DNA from: Bacillota bacterium
GTDB taxonomy: Bacteria; Bacillota; Clostridia; Lachnospirales; Lachnospiraceae
Direction: 5' to 3'
DNA: 64,000 bases
Assembly (NCBI GenBank): GCA_023386315.1
Contig: JAEWJZ010000018.1
Span: 248,001 to 312,000 of the forward strand
The notes under the pieces were generated by a model. That model had not been told where the DNA came from. It did not search any database and worked only from the letters and a program-made list of their open reading frames with translations. Position 1 is the stretch's first letter. Every line of letters starts with the position of its first letter. Both the position numbers and the translations under genes were made by a program. This document shows positions 1 through 6,167 of the stretch, in pieces.

Positions 1-668
1 TAATCCATCTGATAGCTCCTGCGGTCTCCGAAGGCAGGTGCCGACCCGGCGGCCTCCCGGAACGGTCCGTAAAAAGCAGAAGCATATTTGGCAGAATAAG
101 CCATAATCGGAACATTCACGAACCCTGCTTCATCAAGAGCCCGCCTTATGGAGCTGATCCTTCCATCCATCATATCAGACGGAGCCACCATATGAGCACC
201 CGCTTTTGCATGAGAGACTGCAATGCGGTTTAAGTATTCCAGAGTCTGGTCATTATCCACATACTCTCCATCTAAAATCCCACAATGTCCGTGGGATGTA
301 TATTCACACATACATACGTCAGTAATGATATAAACAGAGGGATAGAATTCCCTGATGTACCGGATGGTGCGCTGCACAATTCCATTATCATCATATGCCT
401 GACTGCCGCAGCTGTCCTTTAACGCCGGTATTCCAAACAGAATCACCTTGTTAATTCCGGCAGATATAAGCTGATCAAGAATAACGTTCAGCCGGTCCAC
501 ACTATATCGATACTGTCCTTCCATAGAAGGAATCTCTTCTACTATGCCTTCTCCATCCACCGCAAACAGCGGATAAACAAGGGACTGCCTGGATACTCTG
601 GTCTCCCGCACCATCTCTCTTAAGGATTCAGATGTTCTGAGTCTTCTAGGTCTGAATAATAAATCCAT
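1..668 (-). CDS. hemB: Porphobilinogen synthase (delta-aminolevulinate dehydratase), 3' part cut by window edge
   Basis: Condenses two 5-aminolevulinate molecules to porphobilinogen in cytoplasmic tetrapyrrole (heme, siroheme, corrinoid) synthesis. About 222 of the usual ~325 residues are present; the C-terminus lies beyond base 1. Visible are the zinc-site cysteines C119, C121 and C129 in DVCMCEYTSHGHCG and the first active-site lysine K194 in AYSAKYASAFYGP. Two in-frame ATGs exist (674 and 668). The second is preferred because GGAGG lies 8 nt upstream of it and only 2 nt from the first. The next gene upstream (802) points the other way. Identification is firm from the family motifs; only the missing end is uncertain. 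Confidence 0.95.
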   Translation of the reverse strand, partial: MDLLFRPRRLRTSESLREMVRETRVSRQSLVYPLFAVDGEGIVEEIPSMEGQYRYSVDRLNVILDQLISAGINKVILFGIPALKDSCGSQAYDDNGIVQRTIRYIREFYPSVYIITDVCMCEYTSHGHCGILDGEYVDNDQTLEYLNRIAVSHAKAGAHMVAPSDMMDGRISSIRRALDEAGFVNVPIMAYSAKYASAFYGPFREAAGSAPAFGDRRSYQMD

Positions 669-732
669 TTCCATTACCTCCCTTTTATTCCTGTCCTATT
701 ATACACCCTCTCAAATAAGATTCAAGTAATTC

Positions 733-761
733 TTGCGGCATTGGAAAAGATTGCTTATAAT
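733..761 (+). promoter_or_regulatory. Candidate sigma-A promoter for the 84-aa gene
   Basis: TTGCGG, 17 nt, then TATAAT (756-761). The -10 is perfect and the -35 keeps only TTG. It lies about 40 nt before the ATG at 802 and excludes the longer reading frame that would begin at 733. Confidence 0.5.
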
Positions 762-801
762 AGCAGATGTACAATATGAATCAGAAATGAGGTACTTTAT
801 T

Positions 802-1056
802 ATGGAAGAATTCTATCAGGCAATCGAAGAAGCCATACGTAACACCGGATATGACGCATCGGTAAACGGGCAGGAAATCTACGATGAGATCTGTGATGAA
901 ATTGAAAGCAGGGAGCCGGGAGCTTACGTGTTTATGTCTAAAAAAACAGATGAAATTTTCTTTGAGTACAAGATTCAGATCTTTGAAGATCAGTTTAATT
1001 TAAGTGCCATTGACATTCACACCCCGGATCAGGTTTATCACGTTGACCTAGATTAA
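802..1056 (+). CDS. Small acidic hypothetical protein, 84 aa
   Basis: I do not recognise this family. The protein is 84 residues, acidic, with no membrane segment or signal peptide. It begins MEEFYQAIEEAIRNTGYDAS and contains an internal EIYDEICDEIE stretch, so a small soluble alpha/beta fold is likely. The ATG at 802 is chosen because GAGG lies about 9 nt upstream and a TATAAT promoter covers the upstream part of the frame. It is a single-gene unit, divergent from hemB, and ends at a strong hairpin shared with the convergent permease gene. Confidence 0.7.
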   Translation: MEEFYQAIEEAIRNTGYDASVNGQEIYDEICDEIESREPGAYVFMSKKTDEIFFEYKIQIFEDQFNLSAIDIHTPDQVYHVDLD

Positions 1057-1059
1057 CCG

Positions 1060-1108
1060 AAAAAGGATATCCGAACGACTGTATTCGTCTTCCGGATATC
1101 CTTTTTTC
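1060..1108. terminator. Bidirectional intrinsic terminator
   Basis: A GC-containing stem AAAGGATATCCG / CGGATATCCTTT is flanked by A and T runs, so it can terminate the 84-aa gene on the plus strand and the convergent permease gene on the minus strand. Confidence 0.85.
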
Positions 1109-2257
1109 TTACTGTTTTATTGTTTTTCCGCGTTTTAAGCGTTCTTTCGCCCAAATTCTTTTATTCACGATTTCTCTTAAAACAGCATATAAGACGGAAC
1201 AAAGCGGGATAAAAATCAGCATCCCCACAATTCCCATGGCGCTGCCGCCTATGGTTACCGCTACCAGAACCCAGATAGCAGGAAGACCAACCGAATTCCC
1301 CACCACATGAGGATAGATGAAATTTCCTTCAATCTGCTGCAGAACGAAAAAGATGATGAGAAACAGGGCAGCATCAAAGGGTTTTACCATCAGCATTAAA
1401 AAGGCTCCGATTGCACATCCGATGAATGCCCCGAACATTGGAATCAGCGCGGTAAACGCAATCAGCACTCCAATGAGAAGTGCATACGGAAGACGCAATA
1501 CCGATAATGTGATAAAGAACATACTGCCAAGTATGACTGCCTCCACGCACTGTCCTGCAAGAAAATTGGAAAAGGTACGATTGGCAAGACTTAATACTTC
1601 TAAAATTCTCTCTGATGCATGGTCAGGAAGAAATGCTTTCATAAGTTTTTTCATCTGCCTGGATAAATTTTCCTTCTGTAAAAGAATATAAACTGCAAAC
1701 ACCAGACCAATTGCAAAGGTGGTTACTCCGCTTATTATGCTTAAAGCTGCAGATATGGTGGAAGATAATACCGTTCCGGCGCCAACTGATAAAAATTGTA
1801 CAATCTTCTCCAGATAAGATTTCCAGTCAATATGGATGTTGTTAATATAATCTGCTATTTCGGGATATTGGGAAAACAGCTTTTCTGCCTCTTCCTTTAC
1901 TCCGTTCCAAAAAACGGGTAAACTGTACTGCAGGCTTAAGACTGTATCAAACAACTGGGGCATGACTACAAAAATAACCAGAAGTAAAATTCCGATTACA
2001 AACAAAAAGGTCAGGCACAGGCTTAAGGGACGGCGAAACTGACTCTCTTTTTTTACCGGCAGCCCCCCTTCTATTGCACGCATGGGAACATTTAAAACAA
2101 ATGCCATGACACCTCCTAACAAAAAAGGAGTAAGAATCGCAACTGCCCGTACAAGAAGGGCTAATAAACTTCTATAATTAATACCTGCTACTACGGCAAC
2201 CACAGTAAATACAATCAACCAGCGTATTTTTTTTATTGTGCTGTCATTTAATTCCAT
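1109..2257 (-). CDS. AI-2E family transporter (PerM/YdiK type permease)
   Basis: Polytopic membrane protein of 382 aa, the usual size of the AI-2E/UPF0118 family (PF01594). An N-terminal pair of hydrophobic segments (about residues 11-60) and further segments near 70-95 precede a long soluble stretch, then a C-terminal bundle with the conserved LRLPYALLIGVLIAFTALIP and FIYPHVVGNSVGL regions. Family members export diverse small molecules or act as ion antiporters; the substrate here cannot be read from sequence. AGGAGG lies 5 nt before the ATG. It follows the alanyl-tRNA editing gene by 12 nt, so the two are probably co-transcribed. Confidence 0.88.
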   Translation of the reverse strand: MELNDSTIKKIRWLIVFTVVAVVAGINYRSLLALLVRAVAILTPFLLGGVMAFVLNVPMRAIEGGLPVKKESQFRRPLSLCLTFLFVIGILLLVIFVVMPQLFDTVLSLQYSLPVFWNGVKEEAEKLFSQYPEIADYINNIHIDWKSYLEKIVQFLSVGAGTVLSSTISAALSIISGVTTFAIGLVFAVYILLQKENLSRQMKKLMKAFLPDHASERILEVLSLANRTFSNFLAGQCVEAVILGSMFFITLSVLRLPYALLIGVLIAFTALIPMFGAFIGCAIGAFLMLMVKPFDAALFLIIFFVLQQIEGNFIYPHVVGNSVGLPAIWVLVAVTIGGSAMGIVGMLIFIPLCSVLYAVLREIVNKRIWAKERLKRGKTIKQ

Positions 2258-2269
2258 TCAATCCTCCTC

Positions 2270-3424
2270 TTAAAGCTCTTCTTTAAACACTTTCTGAATT
2301 TCCTGAAACGATGTCTGGAAGGTTCCCTGCGCCAACAGGGTGTTACCGCCACCGCGTCCATTTAATCTTTCATTTAACTGACAGCTGAGTGCCCGCATAT
2401 CCGCCGTGCTGCTTCCTGCTGCATACTGATACAGACCTTCTTCCCCGGAACATACCATTACGATGCTGCCCTTTTTTTCTTCATACAGCATCGTGCAGAA
2501 CTGTCTTAGCTGCACCGGAAGAAGATTCTCTTCAAATACCAGCAGAGGGACGTCCGATTCCGGATATTCTGCCGCCTTTCGTACAAGCAGTTCTCTCGTA
2601 AGGCGATTTAAATCACCGTCCTTCCTGATTCCATCCTCTTTTAGCTTTGAAACCGCATCGGACACGCTGTCCGGCTTTGCCGATAATAATACGGATATGT
2701 TCTGGACAGCCTTTAATTTTCTCCGGTAATCAAGCAGTGCTTCCCTGCCGCACAGCAGTGACACTCTCACCCCGCCTTTATAACGTGCCAGCCCTGTAAC
2801 TTTTAAGATGCCGATCTCTCCGGCAGTCATTACATGGGTTCCGCAGCAGGCACATACATCCGCTCCCGGAAATTCGATAATCCGGACCTGTCCGCTTAAT
2901 TCCTTCTTGCTTCTGTAATCCAGAGCATCCAGCTCTTCTTTTGAAGGATAAGTCTCAAGAACCGGTATATTCTGCCAGATCAGTTCATTGACCTCTGCTT
3001 CCACTTCTTCTAACTGCTCCATGGTCAAAGTTCCGTTAAAATCAACGGTCACTTCGTCTTTGCCCATATGAAATCCTATATTATCGTAACCGAAATGCTT
3101 ATGTACCACGCCTGAAAGCAAATGCTCTCCGGAATGATTCTGCATATGGCTGAATCTTCTCTCCCAGTCCAGGATACCAGTTACCAGCGTCTTTTCCGGA
3201 ATGGGCCTGTCCGTAATATGAACGATTCCCTCCGGCCGCTCCCTGACATCACAGACAAGGGCTTCTCCCAACGTTCCTGTATCCGCCGGCTGCCCTCCCC
3301 CCTCAGGGTAAAAGGCTGTCCTGTTCAACCGAACCAGATATTTTCCATCTTTATCCGGCCTGCACTCAACTACCTCTGCTTCAAATTTCTTCACGTAGGG
3401 TCTCTCATAATATAATTTTTCCAT
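2270..3424 (-). CDS. AlaX-type alanyl-tRNA editing protein with DHHA1 domain
   Basis: Free-standing editing protein expected to hydrolyse mischarged Ser- or Gly-tRNA(Ala) in the cytoplasm. The N-terminal half is the AlaRS editing core: zinc-site HxxxH at H97-H101 (NHSGEH) and CxxxH at C193-H197 (CCGTH), with the GGGQP loop near residue 43. The C-terminal ~150 residues resemble the DHHA1 domain, ending in NGRGGGN near residue 357. At 384 aa this is the long AlaX form. An AAAGGAG site lies about 6 nt before the ATG. It is first in a two-gene unit with the AI-2E permease; no functional link between the two is obvious. Confidence 0.9.
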   Translation of the reverse strand: MEKLYYERPYVKKFEAEVVECRPDKDGKYLVRLNRTAFYPEGGGQPADTGTLGEALVCDVRERPEGIVHITDRPIPEKTLVTGILDWERRFSHMQNHSGEHLLSGVVHKHFGYDNIGFHMGKDEVTVDFNGTLTMEQLEEVEAEVNELIWQNIPVLETYPSKEELDALDYRSKKELSGQVRIIEFPGADVCACCGTHVMTAGEIGILKVTGLARYKGGVRVSLLCGREALLDYRRKLKAVQNISVLLSAKPDSVSDAVSKLKEDGIRKDGDLNRLTRELLVRKAAEYPESDVPLLVFEENLLPVQLRQFCTMLYEEKKGSIVMVCSGEEGLYQYAAGSSTADMRALSCQLNERLNGRGGGNTLLAQGTFQTSFQEIQKVFKEEL

Positions 3425-3537
3425 CTTTTACTCCTTTTAATCCTGTTGCTACTAATTATACACAACATTTCTTTAAGTTCAATCATATCAAATCTAAAAT
3501 TTTTCAGAAAAAATGGAAACAGTGGCAAGCTGACTTT

Positions 3538-3545
3538 CATACACT
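3538..3545 (+). promoter_or_regulatory. Candidate sporulation-type (SigE/SigK) -10 element
   Basis: CATACACT matches the B. subtilis SigE -10 consensus CATACAHT at all eight positions and lies 33 nt before the Cys/Gly-rich gene. An AC dinucleotide 17 nt upstream (3519-3520) would fit a SigK -35. No good SigE -35 is visible, so this remains an inference. Confidence 0.35.
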
Positions 3546-3578
3546 TACAGTGTAAACAAAATATTTGGAGGAACCAAT

Positions 3579-3848
3579 ATGAGTGATCTGGCAGCAACTA
3601 ACTGTGGATGCGGATGCGATTGCAACAACGGAGGATGCGGTAATAACGGTTGTAATATTATCTGGATTATCCTTCTTCTGTGCTGCTGCGGCGGTAATGG
3701 CTTCGGCGGCGGATGCGGCAACGGTTGTGGCGGTTGTGGCGGTTGCGGAAATGATGGTTGTGGCAGTTGGATTTGGATCATCATTCTTCTGTTCTGCTGC
3801 GGCGGCTGTGGCTTCGGCGGCGGATGTGGCGGCAATAACTTCTGCTAG
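3579..3848 (+). CDS. Cys/Gly-rich small protein with duplicated hydrophobic module, 89 aa
   Basis: 89 residues dominated by Cys and Gly. Two copies of one module are visible: an aromatic/aliphatic core (IIWIILLLCCCGG, then SWIWIIILLFCCGG) each followed by a GFGGGCG-type Gly/Cys tail. Similar Clostridia proteins carry the uninformative database name 'chorion class high-cysteine HCB protein 13', and the short hydrophobic core recalls YjcZ-like sporulation peptides. GGAGG lies 7 nt before the ATG. A spore-coat or mother-cell role is inferred from composition and a SigE-like -10. The antiparallel long frame on the other strand is only a shadow. Function is unproven. Confidence 0.8.
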   Translation: MSDLAATNCGCGCDCNNGGCGNNGCNIIWIILLLCCCGGNGFGGGCGNGCGGCGGCGNDGCGSWIWIIILLFCCGGCGFGGGCGGNNFC

Positions 3849-3863
3849 CTAAACAAAACATAA

Positions 3864-3900
3864 AGCAGGACCCGAACCATCTTTGGTTCGGGTCCTGTTT
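3864..3900 (+). terminator. Intrinsic terminator after the Cys/Gly-rich gene
   Basis: Stem CAGGACCCGAACC / GGTTCGGGTCCTG with a 6-nt loop, followed by TTT. The A-rich left side may also serve the convergent 50-aa gene. Confidence 0.8.
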
Positions 3901-3904
3901 ACGT

Positions 3905-4057
3905 TTACCCGCGGCTCTGTCCTTTCTCCTGCCCCGGTCTTGTAAAAGAAGCCTGATTCATTGTGCCTTCCTGGGTATTTCTGTTTTGTTTCTCTTTCAT
4001 GCATTCATCATCAATTTCGTAAACTGCATTTCCATCTATGATTAATCGGTTTCTCAT
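3905..4057 (-). CDS. Small hypothetical protein, 50 aa
   Basis: Reads MRNRLIIDGNAVYEIDDECM in its first twenty residues, followed by a polar, Gln/Gly/Arg-rich tail, with no Cys cluster or membrane segment. AGGAG lies about 8 nt before the ATG. It is convergent with the Cys/Gly-rich gene and divergent from the 189-aa gene, with only 74 nt between the two start codons and a perfect inverted repeat in that gap. I recall similar short proteins in Lachnospiraceae genomes but know no function. Coding status rests on the ribosome binding site and the clean frame. Confidence 0.65.
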   Translation of the reverse strand: MRNRLIIDGNAVYEIDDECMKEKQNRNTQEGTMNQASFTRPGQEKGQSRG

Positions 4058-4080
4058 ATATATCACTCTCCTGTAATACT

Positions 4081-4102
4081 AATATATGCGGCTGCATATA
4101 TT
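4081..4102. repeat. Perfect 9-bp inverted repeat between divergent genes
   Basis: AATATATGC, a 4-nt spacer GGCT, then GCATATATT. It sits midway between the starts of the 50-aa gene and the 189-aa gene and could be an operator for both. No T run follows, so it is not a terminator. Confidence 0.55.
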
Positions 4103-4131
4103 GTCAACAAGAAAAGTAAGGATCCCTTGTA

Positions 4132-4701
4132 ATGAATAATGAACAAAATTTGCATGCAAATGAATTAGACTCCCGTATCGGCGATAATCATCTTGATATG
4201 ATGAAGGCTGCCCTGCCTTATATGAACGTTCCCCAGCAGCGTTTTATCTCCACCTTTGTCAAATTCAGGGAACTGCAGCGTACCATAAACTTATTTGAGG
4301 ATGATGAAGTGGCAGCTATGGGAATCTGCTCTGTAGGTGAAAAGGAGCGGTCTGACTCTCCCATCGAAATGTTAAACACCATCAAGCCCTATGCCAATCC
4401 TTCAGAGCAGGATTTAATTGATTTATTTATCAACATTTTCCAGGGATTTAACCTGGCAAACGCCTATTCGGAAGTTGTCCCCAGCTCTACGATTCCGCTG
4501 CAGGCACAGGCACAGCCACAAAACCAGTCACAAAACCAGACTCATTCCGACGGACAAAACCGTTCCGGCAATTCCCACCGACAGAACAATCCATTTGGCA
4601 GGATGCCCTTTGAGCAGCTAAAGAACTTCATGCCGCCGGAACAGCAGTCGCGCCTGGAAACCATGCAGCTTATGATGTCCGCCATGCAGCAGATGAATTA
4701 A
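4132..4701 (+). CDS. Hypothetical protein with helical repeats and Gln/Asn-rich linker, 189 aa
   Basis: Family not recognised. Predicted soluble and largely helical. Three related segments are visible: LPYMNVPQQRFISTFVKFREL (about 28-48), KPYANPSEQDLIDLFINIFQG (about 84-104) and KNFMPPEQQSRLETMQLMMSA (about 165-185). They share a proline, a Gln/Glu pair and a hydrophobic heptad. Between the second and third lies a Q/N/S-rich linker (about 124-155). A weak AAGGA lies 9 nt before the ATG. The next gene, 60 nt downstream, carries the same motif, so the two probably form one operon and one family. Confidence 0.75.
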   Translation: MNNEQNLHANELDSRIGDNHLDMMKAALPYMNVPQQRFISTFVKFRELQRTINLFEDDEVAAMGICSVGEKERSDSPIEMLNTIKPYANPSEQDLIDLFINIFQGFNLANAYSEVVPSSTIPLQAQAQPQNQSQNQTHSDGQNRSGNSHRQNNPFGRMPFEQLKNFMPPEQQSRLETMQLMMSAMQQMN

Positions 4702-4761
4702 AGTGTGGCAGTCCCCCAGCCCGTTTTTTACATATTCACAGGAAAGGAAGCGTATCAACTT

Positions 4762-5052
4762 ATGAATACCAACTGGAAACAGGACCCACGATTAAAAAAT
4801 ATGAATCCCCAGAAGCTATCCATGCTGACCGAATTTGCCAAGCGGGCAGAGTCCGCTCCAAAAGACCAGCTGTTCCAGACTCTTATGAGCCTGAGCGCGG
4901 AGGCCAGTCAGAAGGGCATACAGTTCAGCGATGAGGAGACGGATCTTCTTATTTCCATTATCAGTGCCAACATGAATCCAAGCGAACGGCAGCGGATAGA
5001 AACCATTCGCATGCTTTCAAAAAATATGATGAAGCGAAATGGAAAAAAATAA
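4762..5052 (+). CDS. Hypothetical helical protein, paralogue-like partner of the preceding gene, 96 aa
   Basis: 96-residue charged helical protein. Its C-terminus, MNPSERQRIETIRMLSKNMM, closely matches the repeat of the upstream 189-aa protein, and NMNPQKLSMLTEFAKRAES near residue 13 looks like a further copy. The start at 4762 is preferred over the GTG at 4705 because GGAAAGGAAG precedes it. The operon closes at a GC-rich terminator. No catalytic motif is visible; a regulatory or scaffold role is only a guess. Confidence 0.75.
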   Translation: MNTNWKQDPRLKNMNPQKLSMLTEFAKRAESAPKDQLFQTLMSLSAEASQKGIQFSDEETDLLISIISANMNPSERQRIETIRMLSKNMMKRNGKK

Positions 5053-5055
5053 ATT

Positions 5056-5090
5056 ACCGGTGCCGGGACTCAAGCCCTGGCACCGGTTTT
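5056..5090. terminator. Intrinsic terminator, probably bidirectional
   Basis: Stem ACCGGTGCC / GGCACCGGT, extended by GGG/CCC pairing, with TTTT on the plus side and a T-rich stretch on the minus side. It separates the convergent 96-aa and 279-aa genes. Confidence 0.85.
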
Positions 5091-5107
5091 GTATATAATT
5101 ATAGTGT

Positions 5108-5947
5108 TTACCAAAAACTTAGTGTTGCCAGAAAAACTTCAATTAGTAACAATGATATATAACAGTTTCCAACACGCAGCCTGTATATGTAACCAATGGT
5201 ACAATATATCAACCACATTTTCAAAACATTAATCGCTATAACTCCATCGTTAACAAATATCAGAGTCGCAACACTGATGCAGATACTTCCAATCAATATG
5301 ACCAATCTAAGTATGTCCCCAACCCAGAACAATATATCTTTGAATTTTGTACGGCTGGAAAAATACATGATACCATCTGAGTATATTCCTTTGCCTTGTA
5401 TAATATCGTGAAGATCACCTGTAAAATATAACAGAAAAATAATATTTAACGCCAGGTAAAGCGCTATACTCAACTGATTGAAATATAAATCCCCTTTGTT
5501 TATCAATAATATTTTCAGCACCAGACTGATTACAGAAAGAACAAGTAATATTGAAATAAGAGCTGCAGATTTTTTTAAGGGAATGCCAGGTAATTTACTT
5601 TGTTTTTCTACAATCATATCTGATTTCGATCCATCAGATTCACTGGAGTGAATTCCAAATATGATATAATGTTTGTTCTGGCATAGAATTTCCATTTTCT
5701 CAGCTTTCATTTTTTCAATTTCTGCATCTATTTTTTCATCTAAATGTTTGTGATAAATAACGCATGACTTTGGTGTCTTGGTTTTTTCATAACAAAATTT
5801 TAATATATTACAGGATTCTCCTATTATACCGCAAATTTGATATCCCTCTGCCATCTGCTTTTCTATCATTTCAGTCAAAGCGGCATTCTCATAAAATTGA
5901 TAATTATTATATACAATTTTGCATTTGTTTTTCTGTCTCTCAAACAT
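5108..5947 (-). CDS. DUF2812-like membrane protein, 279 aa
   Basis: The N-terminal ~60 residues (CKIVYNNYQFYENAALTEMI, then a KQMAEGYQICG segment) resemble the DUF2812 pattern of a conserved N-terminus followed by a membrane domain. The C-terminal half holds about five hydrophobic segments between residues ~125 and 278. The longest frame begins at 5986, but GGAGG lies 10 nt before the ATG at 5947, so the shorter form is chosen. The gene is visibly more AT-rich than its neighbours, uses many ATA/AAT codons, and stands alone between leuS and the small-gene pair, which suggests later acquisition. In Firmicutes DUF2812 genes often accompany PadR regulators, but none is here. Confidence 0.65.
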   Translation of the reverse strand: MFERQKNKCKIVYNNYQFYENAALTEMIEKQMAEGYQICGIIGESCNILKFCYEKTKTPKSCVIYHKHLDEKIDAEIEKMKAEKMEILCQNKHYIIFGIHSSESDGSKSDMIVEKQSKLPGIPLKKSAALISILLVLSVISLVLKILLINKGDLYFNQLSIALYLALNIIFLLYFTGDLHDIIQGKGIYSDGIMYFSSRTKFKDILFWVGDILRLVILIGSICISVATLIFVNDGVIAINVLKMWLIYCTIGYIYRLRVGNCYISLLLIEVFLATLSFW

Positions 5948-6098
5948 TGGAATCAATCCTCCTTCACTTTGATTGAATTCTATCATTCAGCATATACCCG
6001 ATGCGAAGAGTTATCAACCCAAATGCCAAAATTATATACATTGAATGCCAAAATTAGCATATCCCCCTGAAACATGCATTGAAGCTTTGAAGCAACAT

Positions 6099-6138
6099 AA
6101 GGACACTACAGCTGTACTTCTACAATCATAGTGTCCTT
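6099..6138 (-). terminator. Inverted repeat downstream of leuS, possible terminator
   Basis: AAGGACACTA / TAGTGTCCTT with a 20-nt loop, about 30 nt after the leuS stop codon. The run after the stem is only weakly T-rich, so termination is uncertain. Confidence 0.4.
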
Positions 6139-6167
6139 ACCTTAATGCTTAGATTTTTTTCTTAAAA

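Noticed and set aside
3545..3852. Long antisense and +1 frames over the Cys/Gly-rich gene (Pro/Gln-rich 96 aa; Ala/Val-rich 89 aa)
   Set aside because: They are shadows of the repetitive Gly/Cys codons; only the frame at 3579 has a GGAGG site and a plausible protein.
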